The notes under the pieces were generated by a model. The model saw only the letters and a program-made list of their open reading frames with translations. It made no database searches and was not told the origin of the DNA. Position numbers and translations under genes: made by a program. A DNA stretch of 64,000 bases from an uncultured Clostridia bacterium (lineage in GTDB: Bacteria > Bacillota > Clostridia > Oscillospirales > Ruminococcaceae): NCBI GenBank assembly GCA_946498095.1, contig CAMMMX010000004.1:62001-126000 (forward strand), written 5' to 3'. Positions 55,745-63,425 of this stretch are shown piece by piece. Positions within the stretch are counted from its first letter, which is position 1. Each line of letters begins with the position of its first letter.

Positions 55745-57001
55745 ATGTCAGACAAGATGGAAGCAAATGGACAATTTTCTCCGCAGGATTGTGGCGTGCT
55801 GTTGGGTGGATTGTGCGTCTACAGCGCCCTTACCACCGACCCCGCCGTAGCGGCGTTGCGGACGCTGCTCAGGGCCGGCATGGATGTGAGTGGCGCAGAC
55901 GAAGCAAATGCCGTCGAGGCGTATGCGCGCTTGGTACAGGCGCTCAACCAAAGCGGCAAGACACTTTATAGACATTTGCGGGACCTTGTGCTGTACGACG
56001 ATAACCCTTATTCCCGCTCCTCTGCCCGGGGTGAGGAGGTGTCGCCTGTGATGGAGGCAGCGGCGCGATTTGACCTGAGCGTTCTGTACCGTGTGGCTAC
56101 GCTGCGGCCCTCGGACGTTACGGCATGCTGTGGACGCTTTGCCGCTTGCCTGCCGCATCTTTCGCAGGAGGAGGCGCCCGACGTGGACTGGTCGGTGGAT
56201 CCGACATGGTTTACCGAGGCTTACCGCCGCGACGGTGTCGGTGAGTTTGCGCGCCTGCATGCCTTCGTCTATGACGGTGCGACGCTGCGCGGCGTCGAGC
56301 GGCCGGATCCGATACGCCTGAGCGACCTTAAGAGCTATCAGGCGGTTCGCAACAAAGTCATAGAGAATACGCTTGCTTTTGTCCAGGGGAAACCGGCGAA
56401 CAACGTCCTGCTGTACGGCGACCGTGGAACAGGCAAGTCTTCCACCGTCAAGGCGCTGCTCAACGAGTATGCGCCGCAGGGACTGCGTATGATCCAGGTG
56501 GGAAAGGAGCACATTACGGCCCTCCCCTCGCTCATCGAGCGGGTGCAGGAGATGCCGATGAAATTTATTATTTTTATCGATGATCTTACCTTCAATGAAA
56601 ATGACGACAGCTTTGGTATCCTCAAGGCTGTCTTGGAGGGATCGCTGATTAGCCGACCGGATAACCTGCTGATTTACGCGACCAGCAACCGCCGCCATCT
56701 GATTAAGGAAACCTTTTCCGCCCGTGACGGCGATGAGGTGCACAAAGCGGACACCATTGACGATAACCTCTCCCTTTCCGACCGCTTCGGCCTGACGGTG
56801 ACGTTCACGCTGCCAAACCGGGATCTCTTTTTGCAGATCGTTGACGACATCGCACAGGATCGGGGCCTGGCCATTGACAGGGACACCTTGAACCTTCACG
56901 CAGAGCGTTTCGCGTTGCAGAAAGGCGCCCGTACGCCGCGCCTGGCGAAGCAGTTTGTGGATTATGCGCAGGCGCGCGTCGAGTTAGGGCTGCCGCTTTA
57001 A
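55745..57001 (+). CDS. DUF815 family AAA+ ATPase
   Basis: A 418-residue ATPase with an N-terminal helical region of about 190 residues and a C-terminal P-loop domain: Walker A LLYGDRGTGKSST (about 221-233), Walker B FIIFIDDLTF, sensor LLIYATSNRRHL and the family tract DRFGLTVTFTLPNRD. The DUF815 family is DnaA/AAA-like and of unknown function. ATG 55745 lies 10 bases after AAGG. It is followed by a promoter and asnB. Confidence 0.88.
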   Translation: MSDKMEANGQFSPQDCGVLLGGLCVYSALTTDPAVAALRTLLRAGMDVSGADEANAVEAYARLVQALNQSGKTLYRHLRDLVLYDDNPYSRSSARGEEVSPVMEAAARFDLSVLYRVATLRPSDVTACCGRFAACLPHLSQEEAPDVDWSVDPTWFTEAYRRDGVGEFARLHAFVYDGATLRGVERPDPIRLSDLKSYQAVRNKVIENTLAFVQGKPANNVLLYGDRGTGKSSTVKALLNEYAPQGLRMIQVGKEHITALPSLIERVQEMPMKFIIFIDDLTFNENDDSFGILKAVLEGSLISRPDNLLIYATSNRRHLIKETFSARDGDEVHKADTIDDNLSLSDRFGLTVTFTLPNRDLFLQIVDDIAQDRGLAIDRDTLNLHAERFALQKGARTPRLAKQFVDYAQARVELGLPL

Positions 57002-57061
57002 GGGGAAAAGAGCCGTTGTTGTAAAAAATCTGTTTCACCGGTCGAAACGCAAGGGCTGCGG

Positions 57062-57091
57062 TTGACTTTTTTGTCATACGGGGGCTATAAT
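57062..57091 (+). promoter_or_regulatory. Promoter of the asn synthase/ATP-grasp/racemase genes
   Basis: TTGACT, 18 bp, TATAAT. The leader of about 110 bases contains a GCCGGC/GCCGGC hairpin. Confidence 0.8.
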
Positions 57092-57206
57092 AAAAGTATG
57101 TATGATATGGAGCCGGCCCAACTGACGCTTGTCTGTGTGTCACCATTGTGCCGGCGATGACGGCGCTGGCAGATTGCCCGCCCCAAAAGAAAGGCTTTGA
57201 ATATCG

Positions 57207-59075
57207 ATGTGTGGATTTACAGGCTTCCTGTACGATAACGATCCGGCGTCCCAAGGGAATTCCCCGGCGGACAAAGCCCGGATTTTGAACGATATGATGG
57301 ACACGATCGTCCACCGCGGCCCGGACAGCGCCGGGACGTACATCGGCGAGGGCGCGGCGCTGGGCTTCCGCCGCTTGAGCATCATAGACCTTGCGGGCGG
57401 TAGCCAGCCGCTGTATAATGAGGACAAGTCGCTGGTGCTCCTATTTAACGGAGAGATTTACAATTTCATGGATCTGAGGGAGTGGCTTGTCAAGGCCGGC
57501 CACGTCTTTGAGACGCGTACCGACAGCGAGGTTCTGATCCATGGGTACGAGGAATACGGCGAAAGTCTGGTGGAAAAGCTGCGCGGCATGTTCGCTTTTG
57601 TCATTTGGGATACAAAAAAGCACAAGCTGTTTGGCGCACGGGACTATTTTGGCATCAAACCGTTTTATTATTCCACCCATGTTAAAGAGGGCGGGACGCA
57701 GCTTTTATTCGGCTCGGAAATCAAAAGCTTTCTCAAGCACCCGGGTTTTATCAAGGAGCTTAACCGTGAGGCGCTGAAGCCCTATCTGACTTTCCAGTAT
57801 TCGGTGCTGGACGAGACCTTTTTTAAGGGCGTGTTTAAGCTGCCGCCTGCGCATTACTTCGTCTTTGAGGATGGGAAGATGACGCTTACCCGTTATTGGG
57901 ACGTTCATTTCGAGGAGGATCGCAGCCTCAGCGAGGAGGAATACGTCTCCCTCATCGACAAGACTGTCCACGAGTCGGTCGATGCACACCGCATCAGCGA
58001 CGTCAAGGTCGGGGCCTTTTTGTCCGGTGGCGTGGATTCGAGCTACATTACAGCCTGTCAGATGCCGGATAAGACCTTTTCGGTCGGTTTCGCCTACCAT
58101 AAATTCGATGAATCCAATCTCGCCAAGGATCTTTCTGATATCTTAGGCATCCAGAATATCCGGAAAACCATTACCGCCGAGGAATGCTTTGACAAGCTGT
58201 CGGACATCCAGTACCACATGGACGAGCCGCAGTCCAACCCTTCGTCAATTCCATTATACTTCCTTGCGCAGCTGGCCAGCGAGCACGTCACCGTTGTGCT
58301 GTCCGGTGAGGGTGCTGACGAAATTTTTGCCGGATATGAATGGTACGAGACGCCTGCCAACGTCCGCAAATTACGGAAATTGCCGCGTTTTCTTCGTGTC
58401 CCGGCGGGCAAGCTCGCATCTAAGCTGCCATATTTCAAGGGACGCAACATGCTCATGCGCGCCGGTTGTCCGGTGGAGGACTACTTTATCGGGCAAGCGC
58501 TTGTTTTCGAGCCGCGCGAGGCGGACAAGGTGCTGCAGGACGGCTATAGAAAGTCAAAAAGTGTGCGGGACATCACGCAGGCGTTGTATGACAAGGTCAG
58601 CGGTAAGGATGAGCTGACCAAGATGCAGTACCTCGACCTGCGGTTGTGGCTGGCGGGGGACATCCTCCTGAAGGCCGACAAGATGAGCATGGCGCATTCG
58701 TTGGAGTTGCGGGTACCTTTCCTGGATCGTAAGGTCATGGAACTGGCGCAGCGCTTGCCGCAAGAACTGCGGGTCAACCCGAAGAACACCAAAATCGCGC
58801 TGCGGGAGGCGGCCAACCGTAGCCTGCCTGACGCCTGGGCAAACCGTATCAAAGTCGGTTTTCCGGTGCCGATCCGTTACTGGTTCCGAGAGGAGAAATA
58901 TTATCGTTACGTCAAAGAGATTTTCAGCCGCGATTGGGTGGGACAGTTCTTCCATCAGGACAGCCTTTTGAAGCTTTTGGATGATCATTATCACGAGAAG
59001 GCCAACAACGGGCGGAAGATCTACACCGTCCTGACTTTCCTTGTCTGGTACGACCGCTTTTTTATTCAGCAGTGA
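57207..59075 (+). CDS. asnB: Asparagine synthase (glutamine-hydrolysing)
   Basis: A 622-residue class II amidotransferase. N-terminal nucleophile Cys2 in MCGFTGFLYD with HRGPDSAG and FNGEIYNF; the synthetase PP-loop FLSGGVDSSY lies at about residues 271-280. The enzyme transfers glutamine ammonia to an aspartyl carboxylate. Free Asn synthesis is the default role, but the next two genes are a D-aspartate-ligase-like protein and an Asp/Glu racemase, so amidation of D-Asp in a peptidoglycan cross-bridge, as by AsnH of Lactococcus, is an alternative. AAAGAAAGG precedes the ATG. Confidence 0.9.
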   Translation: MCGFTGFLYDNDPASQGNSPADKARILNDMMDTIVHRGPDSAGTYIGEGAALGFRRLSIIDLAGGSQPLYNEDKSLVLLFNGEIYNFMDLREWLVKAGHVFETRTDSEVLIHGYEEYGESLVEKLRGMFAFVIWDTKKHKLFGARDYFGIKPFYYSTHVKEGGTQLLFGSEIKSFLKHPGFIKELNREALKPYLTFQYSVLDETFFKGVFKLPPAHYFVFEDGKMTLTRYWDVHFEEDRSLSEEEYVSLIDKTVHESVDAHRISDVKVGAFLSGGVDSSYITACQMPDKTFSVGFAYHKFDESNLAKDLSDILGIQNIRKTITAEECFDKLSDIQYHMDEPQSNPSSIPLYFLAQLASEHVTVVLSGEGADEIFAGYEWYETPANVRKLRKLPRFLRVPAGKLASKLPYFKGRNMLMRAGCPVEDYFIGQALVFEPREADKVLQDGYRKSKSVRDITQALYDKVSGKDELTKMQYLDLRLWLAGDILLKADKMSMAHSLELRVPFLDRKVMELAQRLPQELRVNPKNTKIALREAANRSLPDAWANRIKVGFPVPIRYWFREEKYYRYVKEIFSRDWVGQFFHQDSLLKLLDDHYHEKANNGRKIYTVLTFLVWYDRFFIQQ

Positions 59076-59155
59076 TGATGGCAGGGACGCAGGGCGCTTT
59101 GGCCCGTTAACGGTGCGGACAGTACGCATCACAACATACAGGAGGACATCCATAT

Positions 59156-60376
59156 ATGGGCAGTATCAACGTTATCCCGGTTTTGCTGGGTGCGGATATT
59201 AACACATACAGCGTGGCACGCGCCTTTCACGAGGCGTATGGCGTCACATCGGTTGCTGTCGGCACCGATGTGTTGGGCGCGGTGGACAACAGCAAAATCA
59301 TCCGTTTTATCACAGAGCCGCGCTTCCACGACCGCGAGGTCTTTGTCTCCCGCCTGATGTCGCTGGCCGATGAGCTGGTTGGGCAGGATGCCGGACGCAA
59401 GCTTCTACTACTTGGCTGCAACGATACTTATGTGCGTATGATCATCGAGAACCGTGGTACGCTGGAGGAGCAATACATCCTCCCTTACATAGACGAAGCG
59501 CTGATGAACCGCCTGATCCTGAAGGAGAGCTTTTACGAGCTGTGCGACGAGCTTCATATTGACCATCCTAAGACGTATCTGATTTCCAAACAGGACAGGC
59601 TGACCAAGCTGGGAGACGTTACCTTTCCTGTGATTGTCAAACCTTCCAACAGCGTGACCTACTGGGACAAGCGTTTCGAAGGGATGAAGAAGGTCTACAA
59701 GGCGCAGTCGATGGAGGAGCTTACGGCAATTGTCGACCTCGTTTACAGCAGCCATTATCAGGACGCGCTAATTATGCAGGACTTTATCCCCGGTGACGAC
59801 GCCAACATGCGGGTGCTGACTTGTTATTCCGAGCGTAATGGAAAGGTGAAAATGATGTGCCTCGGCCACGTCCTTTTAGAGGAACATACGCCGGGTGGCC
59901 TTGGAAACCATGCGGCGATTCTCACCGAGCATGACGCGCCGCTGATGGCGAAAATCAAGGAGCTGCTGGAGAAGATTGGCTACGTCGGTTTCTCCAATTT
60001 TGACATTAAATATGACCCCCGTGACGGACAGTACAAGGTCTTCGAACTCAACGTACGCCAAGGGCGCAGCAATTACTACGTCACCGGCGCAGGCTGCAAC
60101 ATTGCGCGCCTGCTGGTCGAGGATCGTGTCTTGGAGCAGGATATTCCTTACACGGAAGTCCAAAACGAGTCGTTTTGGGCCATCATCCCGAAGGGCGTCG
60201 TATACAAATACGTTCCGGAAAAGGATTTGACCGACCGTGTTCGCGCCTGCGTCAAGGCGGGGAAGAGTTCGTCCTCGCTCTATTACGCTTACGATATGAA
60301 GGGAAACTGGAAGCGCCGCTTCTTCTTAGCGGCGTACGGCTTTAACCAGAGGAGGAAGTACCACCGCTATATGTAA
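59156..60376 (+). CDS. ATP-grasp carboxylate-amine ligase, D-aspartate ligase-like
   Basis: A 406-residue ATP-grasp enzyme. The start VIPVLLGADINTYSVARAFH closely follows the pattern of D-aspartate ligases such as Aslfm of Enterococcus faecium, which join the beta-carboxylate of D-Asp to the Lys side chain of the peptidoglycan precursor. ATP-grasp landmarks: FPVIVKPSNSVTYWD, ALIMQDFIPGDDANMR and the metal-binding FELNVRQGRSN. The substrate is inferred. Located 80 bp after asnB and 33 bp before the racemase gene. Confidence 0.82.
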   Translation: MGSINVIPVLLGADINTYSVARAFHEAYGVTSVAVGTDVLGAVDNSKIIRFITEPRFHDREVFVSRLMSLADELVGQDAGRKLLLLGCNDTYVRMIIENRGTLEEQYILPYIDEALMNRLILKESFYELCDELHIDHPKTYLISKQDRLTKLGDVTFPVIVKPSNSVTYWDKRFEGMKKVYKAQSMEELTAIVDLVYSSHYQDALIMQDFIPGDDANMRVLTCYSERNGKVKMMCLGHVLLEEHTPGGLGNHAAILTEHDAPLMAKIKELLEKIGYVGFSNFDIKYDPRDGQYKVFELNVRQGRSNYYVTGAGCNIARLLVEDRVLEQDIPYTEVQNESFWAIIPKGVVYKYVPEKDLTDRVRACVKAGKSSSSLYYAYDMKGNWKRRFFLAAYGFNQRRKYHRYM

Positions 60377-60409
60377 CGAGCTGCCTTTTGGAAAGGGAGG
60401 AGAAGTACG

Positions 60410-61117
60410 GTGGCAAAGATGCTGGGTATCCTCGGCGGGTTGGGGCCGATGTCGACAGTTTACTTTTATGAGATGATTACCCGTATGACGCAGGCATCCT
60501 GCGATCAGGACCACATCGATATGGTAATCAGCAGCCACGCCACCACGCCCGACCGGACGGCGTATATCATCGGCGAGAGCGGGATGAATCCCCTTGACGT
60601 GATGGTGGACGATGCACGTAAGTTACAGACATATGGCGCGGAGGTTATCGCGATCCCCTGCAATACAGCGCATTTTTTCTATCGGCAGATTCAGGATGCG
60701 GTGACGGTCCCGGTGCTGAACATTATAGAGGAGACGGTTTCCGCCATCCGTGCGGAAGGCGTTTCCAAGGTAGGACTCCTGGCGACGGTGGGAACGATTT
60801 CTACGCATACCTACCAGCGTGTCTGTGAACGGGAGGGCGTTGGCTTCGCAGTGCCCGACAACGCGTCGCAGCAGGCGCTGATGCGAATCATCTATGACGA
60901 TATCAAAGGTGGGCGGCAGGCTGATCGCACGCGTTTTGACGCGATCGCGCAGGAACTGTTCGACCAGGGCTGCGAGCGGCTCATCCTCGGCTGTACCGAG
61001 CTGTCAATTGTCAAATCGCAGCTTTCTTTGCCGGCAGATCGCTTCACCGATTCGCTCGAAGTACTGGCGCGCGCAACGATCCGGGCGTGCGGCAAAGAGG
61101 TCAATGAAGATGCGTAA
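60410..61117 (+). CDS. Aspartate/glutamate racemase family protein
   Basis: A 235-residue PLP-independent racemase. Both catalytic cysteines are present: AIPCNTAHFF (C84) and LILGCTELSI (C195), and the start MLGILGGLGPMSTVYFY is typical of aspartate racemases rather than MurI. It would supply D-Asp. The start is GTG with GGGAGGAG upstream. Last gene of the three, with a terminator whose stem overlaps the stop codon. Confidence 0.9.
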   Translation: MAKMLGILGGLGPMSTVYFYEMITRMTQASCDQDHIDMVISSHATTPDRTAYIIGESGMNPLDVMVDDARKLQTYGAEVIAIPCNTAHFFYRQIQDAVTVPVLNIIEETVSAIRAEGVSKVGLLATVGTISTHTYQRVCEREGVGFAVPDNASQQALMRIIYDDIKGGRQADRTRFDAIAQELFDQGCERLILGCTELSIVKSQLSLPADRFTDSLEVLARATIRACGKEVNEDA

Positions 61118-61147
61118 AAGGCATGGACACTGGTCCATGCCTTTTTT
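61116..61147 (+). terminator. Terminator of the racemase operon
   Basis: Stem AAAAGGCATGGA/TCCATGCCTTTT, 6-base loop, T-run. It overlaps the last bases of the stop codon. Confidence 0.93.
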
Positions 61148-61241
61148 CTGTATGAGGGGGGAGCCTCCCCCTTCCCGGGGGTGATGTACGACGACCTAAA
61201 AAATGAAAAGGAAGCGGTTCCTTCCTCACAAGAAAATACCT

Positions 61242-61400
61242 CTTCCTCCACAAAGCACAAGCCGCCAAAAGGCGGGATGTACATCGATATCTGACTATAT
61301 GTACGTCTCTCTGGCAAGCGGCTTGTGTGTAACCGACCGATCATCGATCTTTAAAAGGAGCACAAAGGAAAGATGTGTCGATAAACGCATCACAGAGATT
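61242..61400 (+). repeat. Structured leader repeat, copy A (with decayed gene start)
   Basis: About 159 bases that match 61744-61908. It can fold into a closed structure: CACAAGCCGC with GCGGCTTGTG (10 bp) encloses CCGCCAAAAGGCGG and GTACAT/ATGTAC. It ends with AAAGGAG and a broken copy of the start of the gene at 61870 (VDKRITEIL still readable, but no in-frame start). The pairing is intact here although the attached gene is not. Confidence 0.75.
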
Positions 61401-61473
61401 TTGAGACGACTTTGTTCAGAAATTGGGGATGGATCAAACAATACGAAAAAAGCGGGAAATGGATTTATTTTCC

Positions 61474-61502
61474 TTGACATTTCTGTCGACATGAATTACA
61501 AT
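61474..61502 (+). promoter_or_regulatory. Promoter of the RHH repressor gene
   Basis: TTGACA, 17 bp, TACAAT. One operator palindrome lies within the spacer. Confidence 0.88.
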
Positions 61503-61516
61503 AATTATTGTCGACA
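61484..61516 (+). promoter_or_regulatory. Paired TGTCGACA operator
   Basis: The palindrome TGTCGACA occurs twice, at 61484-61491 (between -35 and -10) and 61509-61516 (just past the start of transcription), 25 bp apart, immediately before the RHH gene. This is the usual layout of autorepression by a dimeric RHH protein. Confidence 0.75.
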
Positions 61517-61534
61517 AAAAATGGAGGTGATTGA

Positions 61535-61711
61535 TTGTCGAAGCAAAATCCTGTGGGCAGACCTCCTTCTGAAAATCCAAAATCCGAAAAGCTAACAATT
61601 CGGGTGGACAAAAACGAACTTTCTATCCTTGACGCCTATTGTGAACGGAAAAGCTTATCACGAGCAGACGGAGTCAGAGAAGGGATTAGGAGCCTGAAGG
61701 ACAAAAAGTAA
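61535..61711 (+). CDS. Ribbon-helix-helix (CopG-like) transcriptional regulator
   Basis: A 58-residue protein starting at TTG 61535 behind GGAGGTGA. The strand KLTIRVDKNELSILDAYC followed by two short helices (LSRADGVREGIRSLKDKK) is the RHH fold; the flexible head NPVGRPPSENPKSE is typical of plasmid and phage members. RHH proteins bind DNA as dimers by the beta ribbon. The promoter carries two TGTCGACA sites, so it probably represses itself. It is inserted between the two copies of a leader repeat. Confidence 0.82.
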   Translation: MSKQNPVGRPPSENPKSEKLTIRVDKNELSILDAYCERKSLSRADGVREGIRSLKDKK

Positions 61712-61743
61712 AAGGAAGCGGCACAATCCTGCAAGATCCACCA

Positions 61744-61908
61744 CTTCCTCCACAAAGCACAAGCCGCCAAAAGGCGGGATGTACATCAATATCTTACCAT
61801 ATGTACGTCCGCCTTGCAAGCGTTTTGTGCGCAACCGACCGATCATCGGTCTTTGAAAGGAGCACAAACATGGACGTTACCTGTGTTGATAAGCGCATCA
61901 CAGAGATT
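61744..61908 (+). repeat. Structured leader repeat, copy B (upstream of 61870 gene)
   Basis: Partner of 61242-61400. The outer stem has decayed (GCGTTTTGTG instead of GCGGCTTGTG), but CCGCC/GGCGG and GTACAT/ATGTAC are kept, and a new perfect hairpin GACCGATCATCGGTC appears. It leads directly into an intact gene with AAAGGAG. Confidence 0.72.
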
Positions 61909-62154
61909 CTGCGGCAGTTAGAGGAAACGAACGGAACCTACGCGCTGGCAGCGGAGAGAAGAAAGGATTTACGTTGGAAACTGGACGAAATTTCCTGCCC
62001 TGGACAGGAGATTACCATCAGCGGGAGCGATTGTGACGACCTGTGTGAATACTTCGCACTACAAGCGCAGCAGGACATTGCTGTCCGGCGAGCCTTGTAC
62101 TGTCAGGGCTTGCGGGACTGCGTTGGACTTTTGAAACATATCGGTGTGCTATAG
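61870..62154 (+). CDS. Small hypothetical protein
   Basis: A 94-residue, largely helical protein, MDVTCVDKRITEILRQLEET at the start and VRRALYCQGLRDCVGLLKHI at the end. It resembles small proteins of unknown function common in gut Clostridia. AAAGGAG precedes the ATG. A decayed copy of its start lies about 500 bases upstream after the first leader repeat, which suggests tandem duplication. Confidence 0.7.
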   Translation: MDVTCVDKRITEILRQLEETNGTYALAAERRKDLRWKLDEISCPGQEITISGSDCDDLCEYFALQAQQDIAVRRALYCQGLRDCVGLLKHIGVL

Positions 62155-62185
62155 ACCACAGCGAGGACAGAGGAGAGGAAAGCAT

Positions 62186-62773
62186 ATGAGGGAATCTGAT
62201 CAAGACACGCACCTGACGATCCGGCCGCTTTGCGTACCCGACGCGCAGGCCTTCGCGGCCGCTTTCTGCGCGCAGGGTTGGGACAAGCCACAGGAGCAGT
62301 TTAACCGCTATTTAGCTCAACAGGAAGCTGGCAAGCGGGAGGTGTTTACCGCCGTTTGGGATGGGCAGGTGGCGGGATATGTCACCTTGCTCCCCATGGC
62401 GCAGTCGGGCCCCTTCCGGGGGACAGGCTATCCGGAAATCTGTGACTTCAACGTCCTGAAATGCTTCCAGCGCCGTGGCATCGGATCCTGCCTGCTGGAC
62501 GCAGCGGAAGCGTCGGCGGCGAAAAGGAGTGCGGTCGTTACGTTGGGCGTCGGGCTGCACAGCGGCTACGGCGCAGCGCAGCGGATGTATGTCCGGCGGG
62601 GATACGTCTTTGACGGATCAGGCGTTTGGTATCGGGACGAACCGCTGGCGCCTTACACGCCCTGCGTCAACGATGACGATTTGGTGTTGTATATGTCCAA
62701 GAGGCTGGAAACGTCTGAGCACTTGGGAGGGGGAGCAGGATGCCGGTCAGGGAAGCACGGCGGGAGGACTTAA
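62186..62773 (+). CDS. GNAT family N-acetyltransferase
   Basis: A 195-residue GNAT. N-terminal beta strand LTIRPLCVPDAQAFAAAF, motif A with the acetyl-CoA loop QRRGIGSCLLDAAE (Q/RxxGxG/A), and the motif B region YGAAQRMYVRRGYVFDG. Substrate unknown. AGGAGAGG precedes ATG 62186. The end overlaps the next GNAT start by 34 bases. Confidence 0.85.
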   Translation: MRESDQDTHLTIRPLCVPDAQAFAAAFCAQGWDKPQEQFNRYLAQQEAGKREVFTAVWDGQVAGYVTLLPMAQSGPFRGTGYPEICDFNVLKCFQRRGIGSCLLDAAEASAAKRSAVVTLGVGLHSGYGAAQRMYVRRGYVFDGSGVWYRDEPLAPYTPCVNDDDLVLYMSKRLETSEHLGGGAGCRSGKHGGRT

Positions 62774-63188
62774 CGGGACTACTCCGCTTGTATACGCATT
62801 TGCACGGGAATTCGATGCCCGCGCCGGAACAGTTACCGTGGGAACAGTGGGAGGCCATCTGTACCGATCCGCGCCACCACATGATTGTGGCGGAGGAAGC
62901 TGGGGCGGGGCAATCGTTTCGTCTTGCGTGGTGGTCGTGGTTTTGAACCTGACGCATTGCATGCGTCCCTATGTGCTGGTGGAAAACGTTGTGACAGACC
63001 CATCTTTTCGCGGGAGAGGCTATGCGACGGCTTGCCTGGAAGCGGCGAAGGAAATCGATGTTCAGGAGAACTGTTATAAAATCATGCTGATGACGGGCTC
63101 TAAACAGGAGAGTACGCTGCGCTTTTATGAACGGGCGGGTTACAGCTGTCAGGACAAGACGGCATTTGTCCAGTGGCTGAACCCATGA
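62740..63188 (+). pseudogene. GNAT family N-acetyltransferase, split by a frameshift
   Basis: Starts at ATG 62740 (GGGAGGGGGAGC upstream) with MPVREARREDLTGLLRLYTH. The frame breaks within GCTGGGGCGGGGCAATC (about 62900-62915); the other frame then reads on as AIVSSCVVVVVLNLTHCMRP and gives the acetyl-CoA loop DPSFRGRGYATACLEAAKEI and FYERAGYSCQ, ending at 63188. A loss of one G in the G-rich run restores a single GNAT of about 149 residues. As in dcd the change is a -1 shift in a short homopolymer, so a sequence error is possible. Confidence 0.8.
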
Positions 63189-63367
63189 TACGTTAATCTA
63201 TTTCGATTTCCTAGGGAAACGGTCTCGGTGAAATCCTTGATTTACAGAGAGCCTTATCAAAGAGAGGCGTGAGTCGTGGAAACGATGCTGACAAATAAGA
63301 AGCGTACCGTTGCCGAAATGTGGATAGGCGCCACGCATCTTTTATGGCGACGGGCATGATCTTCCAT

Positions 63368-63408
63368 GAAAAACGCCGTCCTGGGCTGTTGCCCAAGACG
63401 GCGTTTTC
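63368..63408. terminator. Terminator between the GNAT genes and tyrA
   Basis: Stem GAAAACGCCGTC-type arm (63368-63386) with 63391-63408, one mismatch, 4-base loop; A-run and T-run make it usable in both directions. The spacer 63189-63367 holds no gene that I can support. Confidence 0.85.
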
Positions 63409-63425
63409 GTATCCATAAGACGGAT

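Noticed and set aside
55458..55755. Minus-strand frame overlapping the DUF815 start and running into the 264-bp repeat
   Set aside because: It starts inside the DUF815 gene, has no recognised domain, and its end is read from the mobile element.
57092..57206. T-box or amino-acid riboswitch before the asparagine synthase gene
   Set aside because: The leader is only about 110 bases, lacks the T-box sequence and has no terminator; only a GCCGGC hairpin is present.
61203..61595. Plus-strand frame across repeat copy A and the RHH promoter
   Set aside because: Only a short piece (VDKRITEIL) resembles the gene at 61870; the rest is promoter, operator and ribosome site of the RHH gene read as protein.
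63270..63358. Short plus-strand frame of 24-28 codons before the tyrA terminator
   Set aside because: Too short, weak ribosome site, no motif; probably chance.
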